Assembly: GCF_005871205.1 (NCBI RefSeq)
Contig: NZ_SWKM01000015.1
Coordinates: 248,001 to 312,000 of the forward strand
Source of the DNA: Marinobacter alexandrii
Lineage (GTDB): Bacteria; Pseudomonadota; Gammaproteobacteria; Pseudomonadales; Oleiphilaceae
Direction of reading: 5' to 3'
DNA length: 64,000 nt
Shown here: positions 55,480 through 64,000 of the stretch, piece after piece
How the letters are laid out: the number at the start of each line of letters is the position of its first letter
Position numbering within the stretch: position 1 is the first letter of the stretch
The notes under the pieces: model-generated
Told to the model about the DNA's origin: nothing
The model's input: only the letters and a program-made list of their open reading frames with translations
Database searches by the model: none
Made by a program: the position numbers and the translations under genes

Positions 55480-56910
55480 ATGAGCACAGTAAATGCAAAC
55501 CTGACTTACAACTACAAGGTGGTGAGACAATTCGCCATCATGACGTTGGTCTGGGGCATTGCAGGCATGGGCATGGGCGTTCTGATCGCGTCCCAACTTG
55601 TCTGGCCAACAATGAACCTGGACATGCCCTGGACGCACTTCGGTCGTCTCCGCCCGCTTCACACTAATCTGGTTATCTTCGGATTCGGTGGTTCGGCGTT
55701 GTTTGCTACTTCCTACTATGTCGTCCAGAGGACTTGTCAGGCAAGGCTAATCTCAGACAGCCTGGCTGCATTTACCTTCTGGGGCTGGCAGGCGATTATG
55801 GTCGCCGCAATCATCACCCTGCCTCAAGGCCTTACCTCCTCGAAAGAGTACGCGGAGCTTGAATGGCCCATCGACATCGCCATTGCGGTGGTGTGGGTTT
55901 CCTACGCGCTGGTCTTCTTCGGCACTGTGATGAAGCGCAGCAGCCCGCATATCTACGTGGCGAACTGGTTCTACGGTGGCTTTATCATCACCGTTGCCAT
56001 CCTTCACATCGGCAACAATCTGGCACTACCAGCCAGCGCTTTCAAGTCCTACTCCGCTTACGCCGGCGTGACCGATGCGATGATGCAGTGGTGGTGGGGT
56101 CACAACGCGGTAGGCTTCTTCCTGACCGCCGGTTTCCTCGGCATGATGTACTACTTTGTGCCCAAGCAGGCCAACCGCCCGATATACTCCTATCGTCTGT
56201 CGATCGTGCACTTCTGGGCACTGATCGCAACCTACGTATGGGCTGGTGGTCACCACCTGCACTACTCGGCACTGCCTGACTGGGCCCAAACAGCTGGCAT
56301 GGTTATGTCCCTGATTCTGCTGGCACCGTCCTGGGGTGGCATGATCAACGGCATGATGACGCTCTCGGGCGCCTGGCACAAACTGCGCACCGATCCAATC
56401 CTGCGCTTCCTGGTGGTCTCTCTGTCGTTCTACGGCATGTCCACTTTCGAAGGCCCGATGATGGCGATCAAAACGGTGAACGCACTGTCTCACAACACTG
56501 ACTGGACCATCGGCCACGTGCACTCTGGTGCCTTGGGCTGGGTAGCCATGATCAGTATCGGCGCCATCTATCACCTGGTTCCGAAGCTCTGGGGTCTGCA
56601 ATCCATGTACAGCGTTGGCCTGATCAACGTGCACTTCTGGCTCGCAACCGTCGGTACCGTGCTGTACATCGTTGCCATGTGGGTGAACGGCATCATGCAG
56701 GGCCTGATGTGGCGCGCAGTCAACGAAGACGGCACCCTGACCTACAGCTTTGTTGAATCACTGGAAGCCTCCTACCCGGGTTACTTCGTTCGGTTCATCG
56801 GTGGCGCCATCTTCCTCACCGGTATGCTGGTAATGGCTTACAACACCTACATGACCGTTCGCCAGAAAGATGCGATTGCCCAGGATAATGCTGTGGCTCA
56901 GGCGGCGTAA
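55480..56910 (+). CDS. ccoN: Cytochrome c oxidase cbb3-type subunit I
   Basis: Catalytic haem-copper subunit, 476 residues, inner membrane, about 12 helices. It binds haem b, haem b3 and CuB: histidines in [15 protein letters not shown] (near 65), in [31 protein letters not shown] (CuB ligands) and [13 protein letters not shown]. It reduces O2 with high affinity. The frame is open from 55423, but the family N-terminus [18 protein letters not shown] begins at the ATG 55480, and the predicted transcription start at 55445 lies inside the longer frame. First gene of the ccoNOQP operon, probably Anr-controlled. Confidence 0.98.
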   Translation: MSTVNANLTYNYKVVRQFAIMTLVWGIAGMGMGVLIASQLVWPTMNLDMPWTHFGRLRPLHTNLVIFGFGGSALFATSYYVVQRTCQARLISDSLAAFTFWGWQAIMVAAIITLPQGLTSSKEYAELEWPIDIAIAVVWVSYALVFFGTVMKRSSPHIYVANWFYGGFIITVAILHIGNNLALPASAFKSYSAYAGVTDAMMQWWWGHNAVGFFLTAGFLGMMYYFVPKQANRPIYSYRLSIVHFWALIATYVWAGGHHLHYSALPDWAQTAGMVMSLILLAPSWGGMINGMMTLSGAWHKLRTDPILRFLVVSLSFYGMSTFEGPMMAIKTVNALSHNTDWTIGHVHSGALGWVAMISIGAIYHLVPKLWGLQSMYSVGLINVHFWLATVGTVLYIVAMWVNGIMQGLMWRAVNEDGTLTYSFVESLEASYPGYFVRFIGGAIFLTGMLVMAYNTYMTVRQKDAIAQDNAVAQAA

Positions 56911-56927
56911 GGGAAGAGAGAGACCAG

Positions 56928-57536
56928 ATGAAACACGAAATAGTTGAAAAGAACCTCGGTCTGATGATCGTCCTGATCATCCTGACCATCAGCGGCGGCT
57001 TTCTGGTTGAGGTGGTTCCCCTGTTCTTCATTCAGGAGACTAATGAGCCGGTAGAGGGCCTGGAGCCCTACTCCGCTCTGGAACTTGAAGGGCGGGACAT
57101 CTACATCCGCGAAGGCTGCCACGTCTGCCACACCCAGCAGATTCGTCCGTTCCGGGCGGAAACCGAGCGCTATGGCCACTATTCCGTGGCCGGTGAGTTC
57201 GTATATGACCGTCCATTCCTGTGGGGCTCCAAGCGCACTGGCCCTGACCTGGCCCGTGTTGGCGGCCGTTATTCAGATGCCTGGCAGCGCCAGCATCTGT
57301 ATGACCCGCGCAGCGTTGTGCCTGAGTCAAACATGCCGGCCTTCCCCTGGCTGTTCGAAGATCGGGTAGACCACACCAGGACCGCAGACAAGATGGAAAC
57401 TCTGCAGACACTTGGCGTGCCCTACACCGACGAACAGATTGCGAACGCAGCGTCGCAAGTGGAAGGTAAATTTGAAATCGAGGCTCTGGTCGCGTACCTG
57501 CAACAGCTGGGTACTGTGATTTCAGACAAGCGGTGA
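56928..57536 (+). CDS. ccoO: Cytochrome c oxidase cbb3-type subunit II
   Basis: Membrane-anchored monohaem cytochrome c that passes electrons to CcoN. The 202 residues have one N-terminal helix (about 12-35) and the haem site CHVCH (C64, C67, H68). A further methionine-rich part ([16 protein letters not shown]) contributes the axial ligand. It follows ccoN after 17 nt and precedes ccoQ. Its haem is attached in the periplasm by the cytochrome c maturation system, not encoded here. Confidence 0.98.
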   Translation: MKHEIVEKNLGLMIVLIILTISGGFLVEVVPLFFIQETNEPVEGLEPYSALELEGRDIYIREGCHVCHTQQIRPFRAETERYGHYSVAGEFVYDRPFLWGSKRTGPDLARVGGRYSDAWQRQHLYDPRSVVPESNMPAFPWLFEDRVDHTRTADKMETLQTLGVPYTDEQIANAASQVEGKFEIEALVAYLQQLGTVISDKR

Positions 57537-57541
57537 TCCCG

Positions 57542-57727
57542 ATGGATATGAACGAGTTACGCGGTATCCAAACGATTCTGGTCATGATCGCATTCTTGGG
57601 CATTGTCTGGTGGGCCTACAGCGCCCACCGCAAAAAAGCCAATGATGAGGCAGCACATCTGCCGTTCGATGACGACGATGTGGAAAAGCGTACTCTCGAA
57701 CAGGAAAAAACGGAGAAGAAACAATGA
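57542..57727 (+). CDS. ccoQ: Cbb3-type oxidase subunit CcoQ
   Basis: A 61-residue single-helix protein (MDMNELRGIQTILVMIAFLG, helix at about 8-27) with a charged cytoplasmic tail (DDDDVEKRTLEQEKTEKK). CcoQ stabilises the complex. The GTG at 57533 overlaps the ccoO stop; the ATG at 57542 better matches typical CcoQ. Its stop overlaps ccoP as ATGA. Confidence 0.9.
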   Translation: MDMNELRGIQTILVMIAFLGIVWWAYSAHRKKANDEAAHLPFDDDDVEKRTLEQEKTEKKQ

Positions 57728-58614
57728 GTACCTTTTGGAGCCTCTGGATCAGCGTGATCGTGCTCGGTACGATTTTCGGCTGTGTATGGCTGCTGTGGGC
57801 TACCCGCAAAAGCCAGACCACCGATACCGAGACTGACCGTACCACCGGCCATTCCTTCGATGGAATCGAGGAATACGACAACCCGCTGCCGAAATGGTGG
57901 TTCTATCTGTTCCTCGCGACCTGTGTGTTCTCGCTGGGATACCTGGTCCTCTACCCGGGCCTTGGTAACTTCCAGGGTATCCTGGGCTGGTCCTCAACGA
58001 ACCAGTGGGAAGCAGAAGTCGCCGAAGCAGAAGAGAAGTATGGTGAAATTTACGCCCAGTTCGGCGACACCCCGGTAGTAGAGTTGGCCAACAACGACGA
58101 CGCCCTGAAAATCGGTCAGCGCCTGTATGCCAACAACTGCCAGGTTTGCCATGGCTCAGCGGCCCGCGGCCAAATCGGCTTCCCCAACCTGACCGACGAC
58201 GACTGGCTTTATGGCGGCACGCCGGACGCCATCCTGAACACCCTGCACAATGGGCGTATGGGTGCCATGCCGGCAAAAGGTGTCATGCCCAACATGACCG
58301 GCGAGCAGGTGGATCAGGTGGTTAACTACGTGCTCAGCTTCAGCGGCCGAGAAAAGGACGCCGAAGCCGCCAAAGCTGGCGAAGCCGTTTTCGCCCAAGG
58401 CTGTGCTGCCTGCCACGGCGCAGATGCCAAAGGCAATCAGGCGGTCGGTGCGCCCAACCTGACGGATAACGTCTGGCTGTACGGCTCCACTTACGAGTGG
58501 ATCAAGGAAACAGTACTCTATGGTCGCCAGAATCAGATGCCGGCTCAAAGCGGCCGTCTGACTGAAGACCAGATTCAGATACTCGCGGCCTACGTATACA
58601 GCTTGTCCAACTGA
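57724..58614 (+). CDS. ccoP: Cytochrome c oxidase cbb3-type subunit III
   Basis: Dihaem cytochrome c, 296 residues, anchored by N-terminal helices (about 5-25 and 58-77). It has haem sites CQVCH (C139, C142, H143) and CAACH (C227, C230, H231). It accepts electrons from soluble cytochrome c and delivers them via CcoO. The sequence between the two haems contains the methionine ligand region (GVMPNMTGEQVDQVV). Last structural gene of the operon, followed by a terminator. Confidence 0.97.
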   Translation: MSTFWSLWISVIVLGTIFGCVWLLWATRKSQTTDTETDRTTGHSFDGIEEYDNPLPKWWFYLFLATCVFSLGYLVLYPGLGNFQGILGWSSTNQWEAEVAEAEEKYGEIYAQFGDTPVVELANNDDALKIGQRLYANNCQVCHGSAARGQIGFPNLTDDDWLYGGTPDAILNTLHNGRMGAMPAKGVMPNMTGEQVDQVVNYVLSFSGREKDAEAAKAGEAVFAQGCAACHGADAKGNQAVGAPNLTDNVWLYGSTYEWIKETVLYGRQNQMPAQSGRLTEDQIQILAAYVYSLSN

Positions 58615-58621
58615 GTTAACC

Positions 58622-58654
58622 GGCCGGAGCGCTAGCTCCGGCCTGGTCTTTTCC
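58622..58654 (+). terminator. Terminator after ccoP
   Basis: GGCCGGAGC, loop GCTA, GCTCCGGCC, then TGGTCTTTTCC: a 9-bp GC-rich stem with a T-rich tail 8 nt after the ccoP stop. It separates ccoNOQP from ccoGHIS, allowing different expression levels. A second short stem AAAGCC/GGCTTT at 58707-58725 lies in the ccoG leader. Confidence 0.75.
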
Positions 58655-58747
58655 AGCCTGAGTCCTGCTTGTCCGGGCCCAGCCTAGAACAGATCGGCAG
58701 GCCCTCAAAGCCTGCTTCGGGCTTTACCCTTTCATCGGGAGGTTTCG

Positions 58748-60178
58748 ATGAGCAGTGAGATTCCGGTCAAACAAATTGACCCATCTTCTGACCCCTCCGA
58801 TAACAACAATAAACCCGGAAGCGTTGAACTCTACGCCAGTCGCAAGAAGATTTATGTCAAAGAGGTAAAAGGCTTCTTTCAGCGCATCAGGAATGTCAGC
58901 CTGTTGCTCTTGATGGGAATGTATTTTCTGTTTGTTTGGCTCACGCTAGACGGCCAGCCCCTCATCCTGTTCGATCTGCCGGCACGGGAATTCCACCTTT
59001 ACGGAATGACCTTCTACCCCAAGGACTTCATCCTGCTCTCAGGGATGCTGATCATCTCGGCCTTTGGCCTGTTTTTTATCACAACCCTGTTCGGCCGGGT
59101 CTGGTGCGGTTACACCTGTCCACAAACCGTGTGGACCTTCATTTTCATGTGGGTGGAAGAACGCATCGAAGGCAGCCGAAATAAACGCATGAAACTGGAC
59201 CAGGCGCCCGGGTCCGGTAGCAAATTGTTCAAGAAATCCGCCAAGCACACGGTGTGGATGCTGATAGCCCTGGCCACCGGCCTGACCTTTGTTGGCTACT
59301 TCTACCCCATCCGCGAGCTGATTGCCGACATCTTCACGTTGCAGGCTAATGGTTGGGCCTATTTCTGGGTCGCTTTCTTTACCGCCGCCACATACCTCAA
59401 TGCCGGCTGGATGCGTGAGCAGGTTTGCCTGTACATGTGCCCTTACGCCCGCTTCCAATCGGTCATGTTCGATCCCGACACCCGGGTGGTGTCCTACGAC
59501 CCCAACCGGGGTGAACCCCGTGGCGGGCGCAAGAAAGGTGTCGATCCGGCTGAGGCTGGCCTGGGTGATTGCATTGACTGCGGTCAGTGTGTCCAGGTCT
59601 GCCCCACCGGCATCGACATTCGCGATGGCCTGCAATACGAGTGTATTGGCTGCGCGCTGTGCATCGATGCCTGTGATGAAATCATGGACAAAATGGACTA
59701 CCCCAGAGGCCTGATCCGTTACACTACGGAGAATGAACTTGAGGGCAAACCATCCAAGCTTCTGCGCCCGAGGACATTCGGCTACGGTGCGGCCTTGCTG
59801 CTCATGATGAGCGCGATCGTATTCACCATCGCCACCCGCGTTCCGGCCCAACTGGACGTGCTCCGGGACCGTGGGGCGCTATACAGCTTCAATGGCCAGG
59901 GCCGCATTGAAAACTCCTACACCCTGAAAATTGCCAACATGACCGAGGTACCCCAGACCTTCGTACTGTCCGTCCGGGGCCTGGAAGACATCCAGATTCT
60001 GACTCAGACCTCGGTGACGGTTCAGAGCGGCGAGAACAGATCGCTCCCAACTGTTGTCGATATGCCACCGGAATCGATCAGTCAATCCAACAATGAAATC
60101 TTCTTCCGCGCGCAATCGGAAACGGACGAGACGCTGATACTGGAAACTGAGAGCCGATTTGTCGGTCCAACGCGCTGA
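58748..60178 (+). CDS. ccoG: Cbb3 oxidase assembly protein CcoG
   Basis: A 476-residue polyferredoxin in the inner membrane. Membrane helices lie at about 55-75, 95-115, 180-200, 215-235 and 345-365. The 4Fe-4S motifs are CIDCGQCVQVCP (C275, C278, C281, C285) and CIGCALCIDAC. CcoG binds and probably reduces copper for CuB insertion into CcoN. The C-terminal 100 residues form a periplasmic immunoglobulin-like domain. First gene of the ccoGHIS assembly unit. Confidence 0.96.
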   Translation: MSSEIPVKQIDPSSDPSDNNNKPGSVELYASRKKIYVKEVKGFFQRIRNVSLLLLMGMYFLFVWLTLDGQPLILFDLPAREFHLYGMTFYPKDFILLSGMLIISAFGLFFITTLFGRVWCGYTCPQTVWTFIFMWVEERIEGSRNKRMKLDQAPGSGSKLFKKSAKHTVWMLIALATGLTFVGYFYPIRELIADIFTLQANGWAYFWVAFFTAATYLNAGWMREQVCLYMCPYARFQSVMFDPDTRVVSYDPNRGEPRGGRKKGVDPAEAGLGDCIDCGQCVQVCPTGIDIRDGLQYECIGCALCIDACDEIMDKMDYPRGLIRYTTENELEGKPSKLLRPRTFGYGAALLLMMSAIVFTIATRVPAQLDVLRDRGALYSFNGQGRIENSYTLKIANMTEVPQTFVLSVRGLEDIQILTQTSVTVQSGENRSLPTVVDMPPESISQSNNEIFFRAQSETDETLILETESRFVGPTR

Positions 60179-60227
60179 CCAATGGAATGCGCAGCGACCA
60201 CCCCCTGTTTTTATGAGAACGAATGAT

Positions 60228-60743
60228 ATGACTGAACAAGCCCCGATAGCCCCCTGGTATCGCCAACCCTGGTTCTGGTTTCTGACCATTTTCCCACTGG
60301 CGGCGATAGTCTGGTGCATCACTATGATCATCGTGGCATTGAACCTCGACGATACCATGGTCACGGACGACTACTCCAAGGAAGGCCGTGGTATCAACCT
60401 GCAGATTGCACGGGATCAAAAGGCGGCGGATCTGGGCATGGTGGCCGAACTGGCATTCGACCAGCGCACCATTGCCCTGGATCTCACTACCGCTGAGGGC
60501 CCGGCGGAGTTTCCCTACCTGATCCTGAACTTGTTCCACCCGACGTTAGCCGACCGCGACAGAACCGTGCAGTTCCAGAAGGTCGGCACCGGGCAATACC
60601 GGGGCAACATACTTGAGGACCTGGATGGACGCTGGTACTACGATCTGCGCGGTCCAGAGAACGATTGGCGCCTGAAAGGCGAGGCCTGGCTTCCGGCTGA
60701 GAACGGTCTGACCGTGAGCTCAGAAGGTACCGTTCAAGAGTGA
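60228..60743 (+). CDS. ccoH: Cbb3 oxidase assembly protein CcoH (FixH family)
   Basis: A 171-residue protein with one membrane helix (about 18-42, WFLTIFPLAAIVWCITMIIV) and a periplasmic domain. It stabilises CcoN assembly intermediates. The N-terminus MTEQAPIAPWYRQPW is typical; the frame could extend to 60159, but that would overlap ccoG. Its stop overlaps the ccoI GTG start (GTGA). Confidence 0.92.
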   Translation: MTEQAPIAPWYRQPWFWFLTIFPLAAIVWCITMIIVALNLDDTMVTDDYSKEGRGINLQIARDQKAADLGMVAELAFDQRTIALDLTTAEGPAEFPYLILNLFHPTLADRDRTVQFQKVGTGQYRGNILEDLDGRWYYDLRGPENDWRLKGEAWLPAENGLTVSSEGTVQE

Positions 60744-63187
60744 CCCGAGAGTGCTTTCACTGCGGTGAGCTGGCGCCGGGCAGCCCGGCCATTACCCTTG
60801 ATCTCCGGGGCCAGGTCCGGCACTTCTGCTGCCAGGGTTGCAAGGCGGTTTGTGAAACCATCCATCAGGAGGGACTGACCGGGTTTTATGACATCCGCAC
60901 CGAACCCGCTGCTACCCCACGTGAGCTGGCACGTTCGGAACTGGAGCGCATTCGGGAGCTGGACCACCCCCTGATCCAGAACACCTTTGTGACGCCGGTA
61001 AAAGCCGGTCAGGAAGCCCAGCTATTGATCGGTGGGATCACCTGCGCCGCCTGCATCTGGTTACTTGAAAATCACATGAAGCAGCAGCCCGGCGTGCTCA
61101 CCTTCACCGTCAATCACACCACGCAACGCGCCCGACTGGTGTGGGCACCGGATCAGACCCGGCTGAGTGATCTTCTGATTGCCATTCATCGGTTGGGCTA
61201 TACCGCCCGCCCCTATCAGCCCGATGAAGCCGAGCAGATGTTGAGAGCCGAGCATCGCTCCATGCTGATCCGGCTGGTACTGGCGGGCATCGGGTCGTTC
61301 CAGAGCATGATGCTGGCGTTCCCGCTGTACTTTGAGATGGTGAACGATCTCTCCCCGGATTTTGTCAGTTTCTTTCGTTGGTTCAGCCTTTTGATCGCCA
61401 CGCCGGTGGTGTTTTACAGTGCGCGGCCATTCTTCAGTAACGCCCTACGGGACCTGAAGACACGACATCTCACCATGGATGTGCCGGTCGCAATTGCCAT
61501 CGGCCTGGCCTACCTGGCCAGCGCCTGGGTAACCGCCTTTGGCGGCGAGGAAGTCTATTTCGAATCGGTGTGCATGTTCACCTTCTTCCTGTTGCTGGGC
61601 CGCTACATTGAAGTTCAGGCCCGATTCCGGGCTGGACTGACCGGCAACGCCCTGGCCGGTTTCCAGCCCGGCGTCGCGGCCCGAGTGCGCGGCGAAAACG
61701 TGGACGTGGTGCCAACTCGCACCATAGAGCCCGGAGACATCATCCGGGTCCGTCCGGGAGAAACCCTGCCGGTGGACGGCGAAATCGTCAGTGGCCAATC
61801 CACGCTCAACGAAGCCGCATTAACAGGAGAATATCTGCCGGAACCCCGTAACCCCGGCGACCAGGTGCACGCCGGCAGTATCAACGGCGAACACCCTTTG
61901 GACATCCGGGTAACCAAGGCCGGCTCCCAGACCCGACTGTCGAGCATCATGCGGGTACTCGACCGGGTACAGTCCGAAAAACCGCCGGTCTCGCTGATGG
62001 CCGACCGGATGGCCGGCAAATTTGTTGCCCGGGTGCTGGTTCTGGCACCGATCGTTTGGCTTGGCTGGTGGCTGGCCGGTGCCGATAATGCCTTCGACAT
62101 CACCCTGTCGGTGCTGGTAGTCACCTGCCCCTGCGCACTGTCACTGGCCACACCGACCGCCATTACCGCCGCCACCGTAAAGCTGCGCCGCCTCGGGTTT
62201 CTGCCAACTCGCGGTCACACCCTGGAATCCATGAATACCGTGGATACCGTTGTTTTCGATAAGACCGGCACCCTGACCCGCGGCGAATTGAACCTGGTCA
62301 ACACCACCGTCCTGGGCAGTCTGGATGAGACCACCTGCCTGAAACTGGCCGCCGGGCTGGAAAAACACTCGGAACATCCGGTCGCACGGGTCTTCCACGA
62401 TGGCTCATCGTCCGCGGTTGAACAGGTGCGCAACCATCTGGGCGGAGGCCTGTCCGGAAAACTCGGCGATCAGAACCTGTTCATCGGCCACCGGGACTTT
62501 GTCCAGGGCTTTGTCAGTGCGCCCGCGCCGGCATCACCGGGCGCCCCAGGCATGGAAATCTGGCTGGCCTCGGACAATGAATGGCTGGCCTGCTTCGCGC
62601 TGGATGACCAGCCCCGACCGGATGCGGCCCAGGCCATTCGTGAGCTGCAGGGCCTCGGTATTCGAACGCTGCTGCTCAGTGGTGACCGCTCCGGACATGT
62701 CAAGCAGGTGGCGCAAACCCTGGGCATTACGGAGGCCATCGGCCAAGCCTCGCCAGAACAGAAGTTGGAAATTTTGGAACGGCTTAAGGGCGAAGGCCGG
62801 CAGATCATGATGGTAGGAGACGGACTCAACGACCTGCCATCCATGGCGGGCGCCGGTATTTCCGTTGCCATGGGATCGGCTGCGGATCTGACCCAGTTGC
62901 ACGCCGATGCGGTTCTGCTGAACGGCCAGCTGGTACAGCTGATCGAAGCCCTTAAAACCAGCCGCAGAACCCGCACGGTGATCCGTCAGAACCTGGTTTG
63001 GGCGCTGGTTTACAACGTTTGCGCCCTGCCGCTGGCTGCCGCTGGCATGGTGCCACCCTGGCTCGCCGCGATTGGCATGTCGATCAGCTCACTGATCGTG
63101 GTTCTGAACGCCCTTCGGCTTGGCAAAGCCTCCACCCAGCCCCAGCATCCGCATAATCCGGCGGTTGGCGCTCAGGTTGCGTCCTGA
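60740..63187 (+). CDS. ccoI: Copper-translocating P-type ATPase CcoI
   Basis: An 815-residue CopA2-type ATPase that exports copper to the periplasm for cbb3 oxidase assembly. N-terminal cysteines CFHCGE (residues 5-8) and a heavy-metal domain GGITCAACIWLLE precede eight helices with the CPC metal site (C463-P464-C465). The phosphorylation motif is DKTGTLTRGE with D507. GDGLNDLPSM and the TGE(Y) loop AALTGEYLP are present. GTG start coupled to ccoH. A low-affinity export role is known for this subgroup. Confidence 0.97.
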   Translation: MTRECFHCGELAPGSPAITLDLRGQVRHFCCQGCKAVCETIHQEGLTGFYDIRTEPAATPRELARSELERIRELDHPLIQNTFVTPVKAGQEAQLLIGGITCAACIWLLENHMKQQPGVLTFTVNHTTQRARLVWAPDQTRLSDLLIAIHRLGYTARPYQPDEAEQMLRAEHRSMLIRLVLAGIGSFQSMMLAFPLYFEMVNDLSPDFVSFFRWFSLLIATPVVFYSARPFFSNALRDLKTRHLTMDVPVAIAIGLAYLASAWVTAFGGEEVYFESVCMFTFFLLLGRYIEVQARFRAGLTGNALAGFQPGVAARVRGENVDVVPTRTIEPGDIIRVRPGETLPVDGEIVSGQSTLNEAALTGEYLPEPRNPGDQVHAGSINGEHPLDIRVTKAGSQTRLSSIMRVLDRVQSEKPPVSLMADRMAGKFVARVLVLAPIVWLGWWLAGADNAFDITLSVLVVTCPCALSLATPTAITAATVKLRRLGFLPTRGHTLESMNTVDTVVFDKTGTLTRGELNLVNTTVLGSLDETTCLKLAAGLEKHSEHPVARVFHDGSSSAVEQVRNHLGGGLSGKLGDQNLFIGHRDFVQGFVSAPAPASPGAPGMEIWLASDNEWLACFALDDQPRPDAAQAIRELQGLGIRTLLLSGDRSGHVKQVAQTLGITEAIGQASPEQKLEILERLKGEGRQIMMVGDGLNDLPSMAGAGISVAMGSAADLTQLHADAVLLNGQLVQLIEALKTSRRTRTVIRQNLVWALVYNVCALPLAAAGMVPPWLAAIGMSISSLIVVLNALRLGKASTQPQHPHNPAVGAQVAS

Positions 63188-63222
63188 TACCGTGCTGTAA
63201 ACAGTTTTCGCGAGGTCTTACC

Positions 63223-63483
63223 GTGCAAATCGTTATGATTCTGGTCCCACTGGTCCTCATTGTCGTTGCCCTGGGTATCGTCCTGTTCTCCTGGGCAGTC
63301 AAGAACGGCCAGTATGATGACTTGGAAGGCCCGGCCCACCGGATCCTGTACGACGACGACAAGGACATGATCCCGGACGAAGCCCGCACCGACTTGCCGG
63401 TCAGGAACGGTGACGAGAAAACGGAGAATCCTGAACAAGAGTCCAAACCCGACACCGACGGGGATTCACCGAAACACCCATGA
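63223..63483 (+). CDS. ccoS: Cbb3 oxidase assembly protein CcoS
   Basis: An 86-residue protein with one membrane helix (about 1-22, MILVPLVLIVVALGIVLF) followed by the typical CcoS pattern WAVKNGQYDDLEGPAHRILYDDD and an acidic hydrophilic tail that is longer than usual. CcoS is needed for haem b and copper insertion into CcoN. It starts at GTG 63223 (alternative ATG 63235). Its stop overlaps the next gene's ATG (ATGA). Confidence 0.93.
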   Translation: MQIVMILVPLVLIVVALGIVLFSWAVKNGQYDDLEGPAHRILYDDDKDMIPDEARTDLPVRNGDEKTENPEQESKPDTDGDSPKHP

Positions 63484-64000
63484 GCCCGGAACTCTACCTC
63501 AGTTATCCCAGCGCCCTTCTTATTGGCCTGCTCGGCAGTACCCACTGCCTGGGCATGTGCGGCGGCATCAGCGCATCGCTGTCCATGGCCCTGCCGGTCG
63601 GCAGCGGCTTCCGGTTCCGGCAATCATTGATGTTGTTGGCCTTCAATGTCGGGCGCATTGCCAGTTATGCCGTTATTGCGGCCGGTGTCGCTCTGCTGAG
63701 CACCTCCGCCGCCAACCAGTGGGCCGAGCTTGGCGGGCTGCTGCGAACCATCGCCGGGCTACTGTTGATCCTGATGGGCCTGTCGATGGCTCAATGGTGG
63801 CAGGGTATCCGTTACGTAGAGCGCATTGGCGCGCCAGTGTGGGCCAAACTGTCGCCGCTTACCCGCCGGTTACTGCCGGTCCGGCATCCGGGCCAGGCAC
63901 TGGCGCTCGGCGTACTGTGGGGCTGGCTGCCCTGCGGCCTGATTTACAGCACCCTTGGGTGGGCCGCGCTGCAACCAACCGTTGGCTCGGCGGCGCTCAC
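63480..64000 (+). CDS. Sulfite exporter TauE/SafE-type membrane protein, 3' truncated by window
   Basis: The first 173 codons of a gene that runs off the window. It reads MSPELYLSYPSALLIGLLGS, then THCLGMCGGISASLSMAL, and has at least four membrane helices, including about 80-110. The motif GxxHCxGMCGG with two cysteines and the later GWLPCGLIYS are those of the DsbD_2/SafE-type family (PF13386), often near cbb3 genes and proposed in copper handling. It overlaps ccoS by 4 nt and so is translationally coupled to the assembly unit. The C-terminus lies beyond the window. Confidence 0.85.
   Translation, partial: MSPELYLSYPSALLIGLLGSTHCLGMCGGISASLSMALPVGSGFRFRQSLMLLAFNVGRIASYAVIAAGVALLSTSAANQWAELGGLLRTIAGLLLILMGLSMAQWWQGIRYVERIGAPVWAKLSPLTRRLLPVRHPGQALALGVLWGWLPCGLIYSTLGWAALQPTVGSAAL

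Overview
The window looks like a chromosomal core segment of a GC-rich gammaproteobacterium, most likely Marinobacter or a near relative. This rests on the gene content and on gene order that I recall from Pseudomonas (murB/ptp/kdsB/lpxK/exbD/exbB/comEC/DUF2062/lol; trxB/aat/bpt/infA/clpA/clpS/cspD; mnmA/hflD/purB; ccoNOQP-GHIS). No rRNA, tRNA, CRISPR array, prophage or insertion sequence was seen. Coding density is high, and the genes run in both directions in compact operons with 1-4 nt overlaps.

Layout. 0-8.4 kb: xseA, prpE (propionyl-CoA synthetase), a cold-shock gene with a long leader, leuA divergent from an Lrp/AsnC regulator, and proS. 8.5-20 kb: a minus-strand envelope block. One tight operon reads exbB-exbD-msbA-lpxK-ycaR-kdsB-PTP-murB (lipid A transport and phosphorylation, KDO activation, peptidoglycan precursor). 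It is followed by comEC, a DUF2062 protein, and lolD with a single lolC/E-type permease. 20-25 kb: a PilZ protein, a small exported protein, aguA-aguB (putrescine from agmatine), a MoxR ATPase without its usual partners, and trxB. Then comes a 97-bp palindromic repeat unit. 25.3-30.5 kb: an N-degron block of aat, bpt, infA, clpA, clpS and cspD. 30.8-37.4 kb: RNA and ribosome modification (rluE, nudJ, mnmA, hflD, purB, a RoxA-type oxygenase) and a GNAT enzyme. 37.4-45.6 kb: a LysR regulator, a membrane-anchored protein of unknown function, a hybrid histidine kinase, gpx-ohrR with a candidate operator, an alaA-type aminotransferase, an unknown gene and htpX. 45.7-52.7 kb: epmC-rhlB-pdxB, dsbD, tusA, a small monooxygenase-fold protein and rlmM. 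52.7-55.3 kb: a membrane diguanylate cyclase and an alpha/beta hydrolase. 55.4 kb to the end: cytochrome cbb3 oxidase ccoNOQP, its assembly genes ccoGHIS and a truncated SafE-family membrane gene.

How it works together. The cbb3 block forms a complete microaerobic respiratory module. It is preceded by a site matching a class II FNR/Anr promoter: TTGAC-N4-GTCAT lies exactly 41.5 bp before the start site implied by a CATACT -10 element. The aat/bpt/clpA/clpS block covers tagging, recognition and unfolding in the N-degron pathway; ClpP is not in the window. Most genes are well-known housekeeping families. I found no convincing previously undescribed system. The most useful leads are regulatory or structural: the 97-bp repeat unit, palindromes between leuA and lrp, the ohrR operator, a 13-bp direct repeat before cspD, a pseudo-receiver in the hybrid kinase, and three conserved-looking genes of unknown function.
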